Assembly (NCBI RefSeq): GCF_019320115.1
Contig: NC_089598.1
Coordinates: forward strand, 26,393,491 to 26,457,490
Direction: 5' to 3'
Length of the DNA: 64,000 bases
Source of the DNA: Miscanthus floridulus
Taxonomy: Eukaryota > Streptophyta > Magnoliopsida > Poales > Poaceae
Shown: in pieces, positions 44,526 to 57,876 of the stretch
Numbering within the stretch: the first letter of the stretch is position 1
Layout: each line of letters begins with the position of its first letter
Made by a program: the position numbers and the translations under genes
The notes under the pieces: generated by a model
Seen by the model: only the letters and a program-made list of their open reading frames with translations
What the model was told of the DNA's origin: nothing
The model's database searches: none

Positions 44526-45908
44526 GCCTTCGGCCTTTGGGAAATCGATGGCGCTCGACTCGGCCGCTCGCGGGCGTGGTCGAGGGAAGTGTTGGCTGCT
44601 GGGCCGACTGGTGGGAAGCTTGGCAGCATGTTACTGCTTGGTCGGTACTGAAGATGTTACGGTGCGTTTTAAGTTTGATTGAAGGATTTTTTTTCTTTTC
44701 TTTTTCCGATTCGAACAATATGATCATGCAAAGGTGTTCAAACAGACAATCTGGGAAAGCATTTTTCGTTTCGCAAGTTCAGGGAGTAGATTATAGAAGC
44801 GAGGCTGAACTGCGCTGAATCACCGAAGGATGCAAGCTCATTTATCGCCGATTTTATTTTCCATTGGCTGGTGATCTTTCTTTATTTATCTCATGCATTT
44901 CTCTGCCCCGAATCATTTAAATTAGGATCGGTCCTGTTCTGCTTACCCTGGCTTTCTTGTTGGTCGCTGATTCCGTGGAAAGTCCAACGAGAACGTTCAG
45001 GATTAGAAATGAAAGAATGTAAATCATTATACATTTTTTCTCATAAAAGGAATCATAATAAGGACTTGAAATTGGTGGAAATGATCAACAGGTTATACTC
45101 CTACAGTCCTACTGGAAGATTTTTATCCAGAGTGTTGAAAATTCACCGGTGCTCGTTGACCAAGAGTATGGGCATGAAAAGGAATACTCTACGCACCGTT
45201 GCTAAGGCCATTTTGGCTGCGCTCCAACTCCTTGATTACTACAGTACAAGGTACTGTAAAATAGAGGTTTTTTAGTTCTTATTTTGTACCTTGAAAGCAA
45301 AGAATCCGGTTTACTAAAGAATTGGAACTAACGGTGGAGCTTTGGGAAACAAACCCTACAGCTGTGGTCAAAGGGTGGTAGTGTCGCTACAAATGAAAAC
45401 AAGCCGACGTAATCACGTAAAACACTACCAATGAAAACAAGCCGACGTAATCACGTAAAGCTCCGGCCAAGAGTATATTTAAGGGTGATGCTACTCTTTG
45501 CTTGTTATCAGGGCTGATAGAGCTCCTTCCTAGCTCTGGCTCCTTCGGATAAGCTATACCAAAAATTTTATTAGATGAGCTGTTTTTCTAGTAAAAAATA
45601 GAATAGTCGGAGTCATTTTTGGAGGAGACACGTTATTTTGGAGTGGCTCCAAAACGGCTTCGGTTCTGGCTCTTGCGAAGAAGCCGCTCAGGAGGAGAGG
45701 AGCGGTGGTCCAATTTTTCATCTTCTTATCGATTTCATCTTGATAGCGCCGCTGCAGCGTGCTCCCCCGGCCCCGCTATAGATTTGAATTCGAGGGAGCT
45801 TTCAACTATTGCTGGAATTCTAAAGCGCGTGGCTACGGTATAAGTTTGAATTTTCTGGGAGATTTTAGCCCTCGTTGAAATTGAAATACTTGAAACGCGT
45901 GGCTACTG
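44526..45908. other. Intergenic region upstream of GLR
   Basis: No gene supported. Around 45530-45690 there are repeated GAGCTCC/GGAGTGGCTCC-type blocks suggestive of a decayed MITE. 45780-45905 repeats AAGCGCGTGGCTAC(G/T)GTATA-like sequence twice. Confidence 0.35.
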
Positions 45909-45915
45909 TATATAA
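45909..45915 (+). promoter_or_regulatory. Candidate TATA box of the GLR gene
   Basis: TATATAA lies 66 bases upstream of the GLR ATG at 45981, in a suitable position for a core promoter with a short leader. Not experimentally tested. Confidence 0.5.
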
Positions 45916-45980
45916 ATTAATACGATGCGTCTGCGGCTCTGCAACTCCGATCCTGCGACTAGTTGGTTGAGTGTGAACTA

Positions 45981-48900
45981 ATGGTACTACGGTCCATGAT
46001 CCCACGCGGCCTTGCTCTCCTCCACTTGCTCCTCGTGCTCTCGTCCGCCTCCGCCTCCGTCTCCGCCTCCGAGCAGCCACCGGCGGCCGCCGTGCGAGTC
46101 GGCGTGGTGCTGGACCTGACGAGCGAGGCGGGGAGGAAGAGCCTCAGCTGCGTCTCCATGGCATTAGACGACTTCTATTCTGCCCATGCCAACTCCAGCC
46201 GGCGGGTGCACCTGTTCGTGGGGGACACGCGTGGAGATGTCGTCGCCGCAGCACACGCTGGTAAGGCCGTCTTTATCTTCTTCTTCTTTTAACGCAAAAA
46301 ATGGAAGGAGGGAAACCGGACCTGCATGGAAAACCGACACAAAAACCCAAATACAGCAGTACAGGCGATAATTACACATAAATACACGTAAAGGTAACAC
46401 ACACCCGACGAAGATAAAACACACCTAACGCCCACCCATGTCTGCTGTCTTGGAATTAAGCATTTCGAGTAACAAAGCAAATCAAATTGCAAAAACCCGA
46501 ATTTGAATACAGGTACTTTGATTTGAAAAATGAGCCAGAAAATTTTGGGTACGATTGGTTGACTTCCAAATTATGCCAAGCCAAATATTTGGCAAACCAT
46601 AATTTTAACTATTATTTGGTTTGTTACCAAAACTTGCTAGCCTCTCATATTTGACTTGTTAAACCTATGTCAAATTTTTTTACCTAATTTTGGCTTGGCA
46701 AAATTTTGTCGCAGACCAAGCAGGCCCTTTGATTCGGTCCATTCTCATTTTGCTCGTTGCAATTTGTAACAAGATTTGGTACTATCCTAGCTTCAAAACC
46801 TACTATTGTCATACATCACGCGCTTAACTCCACAACTAAGGGTTTGTTCGGTTGCAGCGCCACACTTGGTGGTGGCAGAATCGGGCACCACAACCGTGGT
46901 GAAAATGACCTGTAAAAGCTGTGACTGTCTAACTTTAATCTAACCAAACAGTAGTGTGACAGCTTTAGTTGTGGCTTGATGTCCCATAACTTGGAACCAA
47001 ATCCTCCCTAAGATAATAATGTAGCTAGAGCCAGAGAAAACTTTTTTCTCTCCATAGTTCTTTCTAGACTTATGAGAGTTGGAGCCGTTTTAGGCATTGT
47101 TTGGATGTAGTTGGATTTGCATCAATCCACATGTGCTGGGGTGGATTGAGGTAAATCCAAATAAGGCCTTAATGTTACTGTACAAAGTAGATTCAACGGT
47201 ACTCAACAATGCACTAAAGCCGGAGTCGAAGTAGGAGCCAGCAGAAATCTGACCAAACATGGCCTTTTAGCAGAACTGAAGCCCAATTATACAAGATAGA
47301 CTTTGGTAAGCAAATGTTAGAGTTGATCACCAATTACCCGTGTTTGGCTCGTCTTAGCTCGAATCACAAACAAGTTAACCTTATAAGGCTTAGATGATTC
47401 TAAGGCTGAGCTCAACTCTTTTAACTAGCGGAGCCCAAGCTTAAGGCGACAAGCTTACTAAAACTCGTCTTGTTAAAACTGAGGCTCTATTGGGCTTTGA
47501 CTGTTGTCTCTTTCTCCTCTTCTGGACCAGTAAAAGGCATCGTCATCATCATCAAATCCTCTAAATTAAAACCGTTTGTGTTCTCGTACAAATTTTTAGA
47601 CAGAGAAGTTCATTTCTATCGAAGACAAACAAAGTTTAATACTTATTATGTCTTGTTTGGATGTAAAGTATTTTGTTTTTTTTTAAATACCATGGTTTTG
47701 AGACCTATAAGCTATTTGGACGTAAAGGTCTTTGTAGTTTTGAAAACTATGGTATTACTAAAAAACTGTAGTCTTTTAGACTTTTAAAAGCTTCACTTTA
47801 TATCTATTTTTTCTAAACTACAGTTTTTCACATCTCTCCTCCTAAAACTAGTTTTTTTATACTACATTTTCTTAAAAAAAAACCATAACATCCAAATAGA
47901 CCCAGTTTCCCCCCTTCAAATCCCTGACTCATTGGAGTGATCATCGCGTCTTCAACCATTAGTTTGATGCCATTCCATGTCTTTGAAAATTTTGAATCGG
48001 TATTTTAGTATTTTTTTTCCGTCATTTCACATAAGCATGAAATTTATATTTTCTCCATTGTTTTCTCATTGAAATGACCTACCTGCTCCTATCTCTTCAC
48101 ACGTTCAAAATGTCAAACATAAAGACAGAGCATAGAGAAAATATCATAGAAAAGTTATGCAGAATTTCTAAAGTCTAGTTTAAATCTTAAAAAATCATAA
48201 AATTTTGGTTTTAGCTCTGACAAGTACCTGTTTCAGTTTTTTCACCTAATTTCAAGATTCTTAACTGCATTTTTTTCAAAATTAAATAATATTTAGATTT
48301 TTGTTAAAGTATTTATATTTTTAATAAAATTTGTTTGAGCTCTGCTGTTGACGTTGTGCCATCCTAAAACAGCCGTCTAAACCTTATAGGCCCCGTTCGC
48401 TGGTCTGAAATTTGGCTGAAACTGACTGAAAAACATTGTTCCGGCTGAATTGTTGTGAGAGAAAAACACTGTTCCAGCTGAAAAAAGAAGCCGAATAAAC
48501 CGAACATGGGGTAAGCCGAACAAGACCATATAAAAAACGTAATAAAATTTTGGTTTTGACCATGGTCGGCGGTGGTCGGGCAGGGGCACAACGGCAGGCC
48601 TTATCTGCCTCGAAAGGAATGAGCCGAGTGGAAGAGATGACTCTCGATGGAGAGTGGGAGAGAGATTTTAGCGAGAGAGCAAGCGTTCTTGGACCGGTAG
48701 CGCGCGCCACGTCCGAACGGACGGATGCCCCAAGGGCTTGTTTAGTTGGCGAAATTTTTGGCGAAATGGTACTGTAGCACTTTCGTTGTTATTTGACAAT
48801 TAGTGTTCAATCATAGTCTAATTAGGCTTAAAAGAATCGTCTCGTGAATTTCGTCTAAACTGTGTAATTAGTTTTATTTTTTATTTATATTTAATGCTTC

Positions 48901-51900
48901 ATACATGCGTCTAAAGATTCGATGTGACGAGAAATCTTGAAAAATTTTGAAAACTAAACACTACCCAAGGCGAGCGTTACCGTTTTCAAAGTTAACTAAC
49001 ATTTGATTTTATATTGAGGATGAGGGAAATTACACTCCGCGCATTGTCGGTCGGAGGGGGTAAAAAGACTTTTCTTCCTGTCGCCCGCACAACCCTGCCA
49101 TGGCCGCCGTCGAGCTCCCGCCCTCTCTGGTAACTCATCCCCGACGGCGTCCAGCCGGCGACCATCTGGAGAGTTGCATGCCATGCGCGTTACCATTCAC
49201 CCAGCTGAGGCGCTGATGAACTCCACGCTGCCACTGCCCCGGTTCGACCTCAATTGCGCCGTCGCCACGCTCCACAATCCCCACGGCAAGGCTGCTGCTG
49301 TCTGCTGATCCCCTCCTCGGAGGAGCCAGGATGTGCACACCTCTTGGCTCCTAGTTGAGCTCTGCCTCTGCAACCTGTTCTTACAGCTGTCAAATGCAGC
49401 TCAACGGAGCAGGTACGCTGTTCGATTAATTAGATCGATTCAACTCGATCAGGTAGTGGGCCGCGCGTTTGTTTGAACGAGTATTCACGTATGAGAAGAT
49501 CTAAGAAAATGTGAAAGATGGTAAACTGATGACGAATGTTTAGGAATTTTTTGTGTGGAAAGAAGTATGAACCCTAGATACAGATAAGTGGATGGATCTT
49601 TCCTAACTGCAAGTCTGTAACATTCGCCAAGCAATTACTCAATCCGTCCCAAATTATAAGATGTTTTGGCTTTTCTAGATACGTAGTTTTTGCTACGCAC
49701 ATAGATATACATTGTGTCTAGATATATACTAAAAGCAATGTATCTAAAAAAGTCAATACGTCTTATAATTTGGAACGGAGGGAGTACTTCACTCTAGCTA
49801 GTATGCAAAATTGGAAATTGAATTCCTCTCTTTTAAAAGAAAAAATATTAGTGAGCAGTGCTACATTTGTAAGATTGTAGATTAATTAACCACCCTACAC
49901 AACTACACAAGGGAAGTAAAGAACTGTGAATGGAGGGAAAGCAAGGAATGTTATTTTTTTAGATAAAGGAAGAACAGCTGGCTTCATCCTCTAAGGCACA
50001 AGAGGCACAAGATGCAGCTGCTATTTTGATACATAGTCAGCATGTAATTTTGATTAACTATTCTGTCAGCAAGAAAGGATGCATATTTGATTTCTTCAAC
50101 ATTGACTGGACCAGTGTGAATTATGCGAATGTGTTGCACCTGAAGATTTGATCAGAAATAATAGAGTGCAAGCCATCATTGGGCCTTTGACTTCAGCCGA
50201 AGCCGAGTTCATTGCCTACCTTGGGAAGCACACACTCACACCAATCCTCGCACTTGCTCCAATCTCTGCAGCATTGACGCCATTGGTAGCACCATTCTTT
50301 CTGCATGCTGCACCTATTTACTCCTCCCAGGCTGAGCTGACTGCTGCTATCCTTGATAAGTTCAGATGGCGGAAAGCTATCCTGGTCTATGAAGACTCGC
50401 CATATGGAGCTGGCATTCTCCCAGAGCTTGTGTACGCCCTTCAGGGTTACAACACGTTCATCACGGATCGTGTAGCTTTGCCCATTGATGCAGCTGAGAA
50501 CTACCTGGACAAGGTAGTATACAGCCTCAAGGAGAATTCCACGCGGGTGTTTATTGTGCATATGCTCCCAGATCTTGCTGCTCGCTTCTTCCGACATGCC
50601 AGTGTTGCTGATATGATGTCTGATGGCTATGTCTGGATAGCCACCGCCAGCTTTGGCAGTGCGGTGGACAGCTATGGCCCTGACAGGATTGATAACATGC
50701 AGGGTGTTGTTACCTTCCGACCTTATGTTCAGTCAACTGACCGTATCATGAACTTCACTGTAAGGTTCAAGGACAAATTCCAGATGGAAAATCCGGGTAT
50801 TCAAGAGGTGCCTAACCCAAGCCTGCTTCTTCTCTGGGCGTATGACACAGCATGGTCTCTTGCTGCAGCAATCAATAGAAACAGAGTGTCCAGCTCAACA
50901 CCTGGAAGAACACTTCTTGGTGCAGTGCTCAACACAACATTTGATGGGCTGGCAGGGAGGTTCACACTGGTAAATGGCCAGTTACAACTCTCAACATATG
51001 AGGTCGTTAACATCATTGGCAAAGGTGCAAGGACAGTTGGGTTCTGGACACCTGAATCTGGGATATTCAAGAATTTAAAAGCCAACAATGAGAAAGGGCT
51101 CAAACAAATCCTCTGGCCAGGTGATCTAGCAACTGCTCCGAGAGGGTGGGATGTGTCTTCAACTGGAAGCCCGCTTCGTGTTATTGTGCCTTCAAGACAT
51201 GGGTTCGATCAGCTCGTGAAGGTTTCCTACAACCCAACAAACATCAGTTTTATTGTTACAGGCTACTGCATCGATGTTTTTGATGCACTGATGAAGAATT
51301 TGCCCTATCTAGTGGCCTACCAATATGTATCCAGTGCAGAGAGCTCACCCTTTCATAATATTAGCACTTATGACAGTATTCTCAATCTGGTGTATGAAAA
51401 GGTTAGTGTAGAGGTAGACATGACAAATGTAATTAATATGACCATTGTAAATTTTGAAGTGATTTGTGTGAATGATAACTTGCAGTGACGGTTGCAGAAA
51501 GCTGATGCCGTGGTTGGTGATACGACGATCTCGACGGACAGGATGAATAAGGTGGCCTTCACAATGCCCTACACCGACACAGGATTGTCAATGATCGTGG
51601 TACTGAAGAAAGATTCAAGCAGGAGCATGTGGATCTTCCTGCAGCCACTGACTCGTACCCTCTGGATCACCAGCCTTGCCTTCTTCTTCCTAACTGGTTT
51701 TGTTGTGTGGGCGATAGAGCACCGGATAAACCCTGAGTTCCGTGGCACACCTTGGCAACAATTTGGCATCATCTTCTACTTTGCCTTCTCGACTCTTGTC
51801 TTCTCCCACAGTAAGCATTTCCTCCATGTTTGCTGCTAAAATGCTTGGTTAACTGATGACCTAAAGTATCACATGTCGATTTCAGAGGAGAAACTGGAGA

Positions 51901-52798
51901 GCAACCTATCAAGACTCGTGGTGATTGTATGGGTATTTGTCGTGCTTATCTTGACCTCAAGCTATACGGCTAGTTTGACATCAATGCTGACATTCCAGCG
52001 GTTCCAGCCAACAGTGACTAGCGTGCAAGATCTAAGAAATGGTCACTTCGTTGGGTACCAAAGGGGTTCTGCCGTGAAGTACTGGCTGGAGGAAATGGGC
52101 TTCCATAAGAAGAACTTGCTGGGTTATGACACAGTGGAGGAGTATGCTGAGGCTCTACAGATGGGATCAGGAAATGGAGGGGTCTCTGCGATATTCGACG
52201 AAAACCCCTACCTGAAGATCTTCTTGTCAAAGTACTGTGAAGGATACACCATGGTTGGCCCGACCTACAGGCTGGGAGGCTTTGGGTTTGTAAGTTATCT
52301 CACTAATCAATCTGATATTTCATACTCCTATGTAGAAAGAACAGTATTGTATTTGATTTTCGTTGTATATTTTAGGCTTTCCCAATAGGGTCACCCATGG
52401 TGCATGAAATATCCAAGGCCATCATGACACCTGGAGTGCAGGAGGAGATGGCGCGGATAGAGAGGAAATGGTTCGGCGACCCAGGAGCCTGTGCGAGCAG
52501 TAGTGGAGGCATCAACTCGTCCAGGCTCGTCTTCAGCAACTTCAGTGGGCTGTTCCTCATCAGTGGCCTGACCTCTGGCCTTGCGCTGCTCATCAGCCTC
52601 AGCATCTTCGTCTACCAGAAACGAGACGAGCTCAGGGCTGAAGCGTCTCGCACCAGGTTGATGTCACTGCAGAGGCTGCACACGTGGCTTGAACGCCTTC
52701 GCAGTACCAAGCACAGGGAGTTGCCCATCATCAATAGGCAGGAAGGTGAGTATGAGATGGATGGGTATGGATCAAGTCAGCTTCAAGGAGATGCATAA
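45981..52798 (+). CDS. GLR: Glutamate receptor-like cation channel (GLR)
   Basis: Amino-acid-gated, Ca2+-permeable channel of the plasma or endomembrane. Exons 45981-46260, 50146-51401, 51498-51810, 51886-52289 and 52376-52798 join in phase to 891 aa. Order: signal peptide (residues ~1-30, LALLHLLLVLSSA), amino-terminal ligand-binding-protein-like domain (VRVGVVLDLTSEAGRKSLSC; VQAIIGPLTSAEAEFIAYLG; KFRWRKAILVYEDSPYGAG), S1 with GYCIDVFDALM, M1 (~566-585), pore helix (~602-616, FGIIFYFAFSTLVFSH), M3 with SYTASLTSML (~643), S2 with FDENPYLKIFLSKYC, and M4 (~807-831). A short basic and acidic tail follows. Intron 1 is 3885 bp and MITE-rich. The AG used for exon 2 lies six bases inside where homologs would be expected to start, but phase is kept. 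Clade 2-like assignment is tentative. No lesion seen. Confidence 0.9.
47636..47890. mobile_element. Probable MITE in GLR intron 1
   Basis: AT-rich segment beginning TGTCTTGTTTGGATGT and ending ACATCCAAATAGACCCA, so the termini are imperfect inverted repeats. Interior copies of ACTACAG/CTGTAGT-type sequence also pair. No target duplication established. Confidence 0.4.
48389..48528. mobile_element. Probable hAT-like MITE in GLR intron 1
   Basis: Starts GGCCCCGTTCGCTGG and ends AAGCCGAACAAGACC, imperfect inverted termini seen in many small grass elements, with internal GAGAGAAAAACACTGTTC. Family call is by resemblance. Confidence 0.5.
48732..48965. mobile_element. MITE with GGGCTTGTTTAGTT termini in GLR intron 1
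   Basis: Left end GGGCTTGTTTAGTTGGCGAA, right end ...AACTAAACACTACC, imperfect inverted repeats. The interior (TGTAGCACTTTCGTT, GATTCGATGTGACGAGAAAT) is a very common sorghum/sugarcane MITE. A CAA flanks both sides, possible 3-bp duplication. A related truncated copy is at 58202-58396. Confidence 0.75.
49638..49784. mobile_element. Stowaway-type MITE (Tc1/mariner) in GLR intron 1
   Basis: 147 bp, termini CTCAATCCGTCCC and GGAACGGAGGGAG in inverted orientation, flanked by TA on both sides (49636-49637, 49785-49786). Ends and TA target are diagnostic of Stowaway. Confidence 0.9.
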
Positions 52799-54053
52799 GG
52801 GAATCAGCTGTACCTTTTGTCCTTCTGTTAGATGAACTTGCTTCCTCCCTTGATCTTATAGCAGTTTATATAGGTAAGTCAAACCGGTGGATCTCATGAC
52901 TGCACCATTTTGCCTTAAAAGATTCACTTGTTTGAAGATAACAACGCGTGAGGTTTGATGACTGATGAGCGTGCTGCTATCATTAAAATGGTTCATGATC
53001 TTTGTATATATGTTCCATTTAGCCCGGTGTCATTGTTCGGCTGGCTGGGTAGCTTCGTTGGTAATAGCAGTTCAGTTGGGTTGTCATCGAGGTTTTATAT
53101 ATAATTTATATTGCCCTGTGAGGCATTTTGATTTCGCGGTTGTGCCTTCTGAACATTGTAAGCTGGCAACCCCAGACCCAGAAGAAGTTTTAGACTTTTA
53201 GCAGGGCAAGGTTCGACCTGTGAGTCTGGCCCATTATGATGTTTCCATGCAAGCCTGCAAGGAGAAACAATTATGGTAATTGAGTTTTAGAAGATGGTTG
53301 CCTGGTATCTTTAGACAAACAACTCTCTAGCAATGATGCAACGATCTTTAGGAGATTTGCTAATTCAGATGTTCTTCATTCAAATATCGTGAAAAATGTT
53401 CTTTTCAGGTTAAGCATTGTCACAGGGTACAGTCAGAAGTTCATCAAGGGTGATGCGGTGTTTGCCAAAGAAGCTACGGGATGGAACTTCTGGAGCTCCT
53501 CGTAAAAAACAACTTAACAAAAAACTGCTGTACGCGCTACGACGTACAGACTATTCAAGTCCAACCGCATTTGTGACATTGAGAAGAGAGCAGGCACAAC
53601 TGTAAAATGATTAAATTCTCGGTAATCAGACCACAAATTTCACAGAATCAATAACCAAACCGGTGTAAGAGAAACAGATAACAGTACATCCTGCTGCAAT
53701 TTACACACGTGGAAGAAATAAGAATGGTAGAGCCCTGGCCAGGGAAGTAAAATCTGCTCGGCCAGCCAATACAAGCAATCATCTAATCCAAGGTCAAGGT
53801 GAGATCCCTACAATACAATGCCACAAGCACAACTACATATGTATGTACAGTATGAACAACCGGTGGATGCACACCTGGTGAAAATGCACTAACAATAGGT
53901 TAGCCCACAATATCAAGCCACTATTATCCACAATCAGTCACCAGCCAGCCTGAAACCAATGCTTGTTTGCAGGGGACAAGCGACTAGCAGGGTTTGTTTG
54001 CAAAGCAATCTTGCCTTAACAAATAATGTATCAGCTATTCAGTTCTCCGTCAG
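52799..54053. other. Convergent intergenic region between GLR and CNGC
   Basis: Holds the 3' UTRs of GLR (+) and CNGC (-). No further gene or repeat recognised; short ORFs have no support. Confidence 0.4.
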
Positions 54054-57000
54054 TCAGTCATCATGCTCTGCTGAGAAATCTGGCTCCGATGGTTTCCTGA
54101 ACTTAGGCAGTTCTCTGATGATGCTGGCTCCTCTTCTAAGCGCGAGATTCTGTTCAGGGGAGTTGTCGCCTTCATATGATCTCATGGAGGAGATCGACTC
54201 CCTCATACTCAGGTCCTTGGTCATCTTCCTCCTTCTCAGGCGGCGCCAAGCGTGCTGGATGAAGCACGCGGCCCAGGTCCTCCAGTGGTGAGAGTAGTAT
54301 CGGAATGTGTGCTGCAGCTTCCTGCTGTGGAGGCGCCTGAATTGGTTGGCGACGAACCTGAGATCATCAGCTTGGAGAGCAAAGGCCTCAACTTCGACGA
54401 TCGCCCTCACTGTCCGGGTGGATAACGGCAGGTTGACGGTAGGCTTGGGAACAAGAGCCCATCCGAGCAGCTCTTCGCCACAGAAATCTCCAGGTTTGAG
54501 GGTGATTGAATTGAAGAAACCTGTTCGGCCACCATCTGTGGTGGAGCTTTCCAGCTTACCACGAATGATGAACAACATCTCAGTCACTGGGTCGCCTTCA
54601 CGGACACAATATGTGCCCTCTGTGCTCAAGGAAGATACAAGACGCTCACATATGGCGTCTAGAAGTTGATCGTCCATCTGAGAGAAAAGTGGGACCTGCA
54701 GCATTGCAATATAAAAGATTAATAAGTAATGCTCATGATCAGGTTATCCCTTAGACTGTAACCGTTACAGGTGTACCATTCATCACATCACAAAGGGATA
54801 AGCATTGAACTAGCACTATCAACTGTGCTGCTGACCAAAATATGAGAGCAAAGGTAGTAAGCTAATTTACCCTACGAACGAGATCCAGACAAAGGTGGCG
54901 CTTGATGTCACGACAAAGATCTGTAGGTAGGGCATTCAATATAGATTCTTCATCCACACCTCGAGTTGCGAGCCACTTGTAATGAACAAATCTTCTCACT
55001 CTTTCCCGTAGTTCATGGGGCAGTTGCCTATGTCTCATCCACTCCTCAGTATCTCTCTGCTTTAGCCTCCACTCCTCAACCCTAGCGGTGATTGATTGCA
55101 GGTAGGTCTAGCAGAAAATATAATTTGATCAGAACAATGTTCCTTGTCAAAGAACCACTGACATTACGCAGCGAAAACAAAACTAACTTATGTATGAACA
55201 TGATGGGACTGGGGAGATTGTTCGGTAAGGTTAACTGGTAATTTCAACCTACCAACTTAAGATAAGCTAGAATATTTACAGACTGAGAATCACGATGTAC
55301 TATCACACATTAGTAAAAACACACATACACTACCAAGTGGGATATGAACGGGGAAGTTTGAACAAATCAAGAGCAAAATCTTAGGATTCTATTCCAAGTA
55401 CCTGAACTTTTCCAATCAGATGTGCAAACAAGACTAGACCAACCACTGCCAAGAGTATAGCATAAAGTGTCTCACCAATAAAGGTGCTCACATTCAATGT
55501 CTGGCCATAGCAACTGTAGAAAAAAAAATGGGTACCAAAATAGCATGTTAGAAACATAATATGATCATCATACAGATTATAAGGTTAATTGCTCCTGTTA
55601 TATCTTTGTGCGTGCTTTCCATGCATAACCCAAGTTAGCATATCATATTAGCACTTAACATAGATCTGCTTATGTTATCTCTGAGTTTCTCTTTTAATAA
55701 CAGAGAATACTAATATTGTACTTCCACAAGTTGTAAATTACAGTGGTACCTTTTTTCTTTGAGACACAATTAACAGTCATAAAAGAACATGTGTTCAGCA
55801 AGTCATACCTTAGATTCTGCAAGCCCCACCAAAGGCAATAGATATACTTCTTCAGGAAGCTCTCATTAGGAGTTTTGTTTGATAACAATGGCTGGAACAT
55901 ACCAAAGTCAAATTTGTTAGTGTTCTTAGCATCACAACTAGAAAAGACTAAGGTCCCATTCCAACTCGAATCTGGTTTTACATCACAATACATATACCGA
56001 GTGTGGCAATCAGTTTCATTGCAAAACCTTTTCCAGCAAGCGATCTGGCGATAAACAGATAGAAGGTACCACAGCGCTCCTAAAACCTGAAAGAAGAGAA
56101 CTGCATGATTAGATATTCCACAGTAGGATAGCAAGACAGAAAAAAAATGGTAGCAGTCTAAAAGTAATATGACAAATTCCAAAAATATGAAATGGCAAAA
56201 CATTCAAGTATTACTCATATAAACATCATACATGGCTAGCAATCATGTATAACAGCAGATTGTATGCAGCTCCTTGCCAAGCAGTCTTTGCAAAAACTCC
56301 AGTAATTTTGACTATTTTATCATTCAAGGAAAAGATGAGGTATAATCTTAGGATATACTGGAAAAGAGCAACCAGAAGCAGCATGTCATTGCCATGCTCA
56401 GACGAAGAATATTTGATAGCTGGTATCACAGACCAAACAATGATCTGCAAGAAAGAAGAAAAGGTATATATTAGATAGTCAGATTACAGCTGTAACTCAG
56501 AACATCAGATATCAGATGGTTTTACCATCCACAAACTCTCAACTATAGCACATAATCTTCAAGGGTAAGAAATTGAGAAGGCATGTTTCATTTTTTTCCC
56601 CTAAAAACTTCTTTCCCACAAGAGAGGAGGTGTACCAGGGGGACACGGTTAATGAGACAATGGGTGAAACCTTAAAAAGAAAGTTATATTTGGTAATTCA
56701 GTAGCGCCCATTTGAATTAAAACAAGTAGTCAATAATGAAGTATATATGCGACTTAACAGATTGCAGCATTCAGTTCCGAAAATGAGCTGAATTACCTGT
56801 GGTAAAGGCAAAGAAGCCACCAAATCAACTGCAAAGTCAGATCTCAAGTACCGCTTTGCGATTTCCTTAGGATCTGTGATGAGATCTCCTCGACCAAAAA
56901 CCCCTAGGTTTGAGCTTGGATTAAGGTATGCAGTCCTGAACTTTATTATCATCTGGATGACATAAAAGAGGTCGACAACTGATCGGAATACAGTAACGAT

Positions 57001-57876
57001 GATGGCTAGGCGTGTATCCTTCCTGACACAATGATTGGTTTGCCTGTAATCGATTTCAGGCACATAGAAATACAGAGGGTCCATGAACAGAGCAATGAAG
57101 CATGACACGCGGAAGACGTATATCCATGTCAAGATGAAGTCGCTTGACGGGTCAATAATCTTGTTGTACCACAAGTCATCTCCTGCCACAAAGATCTTGT
57201 TTTTCCCCGAACTTCCCAAGGCGAGCCTACTAGCAGCCAGCCCATGCCGCTTCTGGTGAATGGGAATAGTTGCCTTTGCCCTCTCATCATGGAATCTGTG
57301 AGTGGAAAATAGCATTAGGATTGCCCTATATAGGTAGCACCAAAAATAGCATATTGGACACTTCAGTGATTGTTTGCTAATCCCAAAAATGGTATATCGT
57401 GCTATCCCATCCATCCACATACTGCTAATCCCCTATCTGTTTCTACTCACCAGAAACTAAACTATAACTCCAATTAGCTATCAAAATCACGGAACTCGCT
57501 ATAGTCTTAGTACCGAACTAATTTTATATCCGAATCAAGGAACTAAAATCCAACACTAAGTTCCAAGCTTCACACAGGTACTACGACTACCGAGCTACAA
57601 ACAAGTCCGAGAGACCAAGAGCACGGGAACAACCAACTTAGGAAACCCAAACCAAGAGTCTTCCTCCCATCCCCTCCAAAACCAAGAAAATTCGCTGCAA
57701 AATTGCTGCTTTACCCAGGGTTTCGATCACCTGCAGGCCACCAACCACTTCCCCAAGCCCCCAAAACATTCTGAGAAACAATAAATAGCTCGGTACTCCT
57801 TGCGTTGTGCTCACCTCACGGTCCTCTGCCGCGTGAGCGCCATGTCGTCCTCCACCCTCCCGGAGCCGAACCTCAT
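54054..57876 (-). CDS. CNGC: Cyclic nucleotide-gated ion channel (CNGC, group III-like)
   Basis: Plasma-membrane, Ca2+-permeable channel gated by cyclic nucleotide and calmodulin. Minus-strand exons 57876-57815, 57295-56797, 56444-56232, 56086-55809, 55513-55402, 55107-54871 and 54695-54054 join in phase to 680 aa. S1-S6 run from WYNKIIDPSSDFILTWIYVF to AILLAVVGLVLFAHLIG. The pore spans the exon 4/5 border (CLWWGLQNL then SCYGQTLNVST, residues ~342-360). A C-linker follows (MRHRQLPHELRERVRRFVHY). The cyclic-nucleotide-binding domain is ~468-590 with GDFCGEELLGWAL (phosphate-binding cassette) and an adjacent hinge LHSRKLQHTFRYYSHHWRT. An IQ-type motif is CFIQHAWRRLRRR (~611). The start at 57876 has an in-frame alternative ATG 33 bases further on. 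Sequence style resembles Arabidopsis CNGC14-18. No lesion. Confidence 0.92.

Noticed and set aside
44871..45275. 134-codon plus-strand frame upstream of GLR
   Set aside because: No domain, AT-rich, no supporting splice or codon signal.
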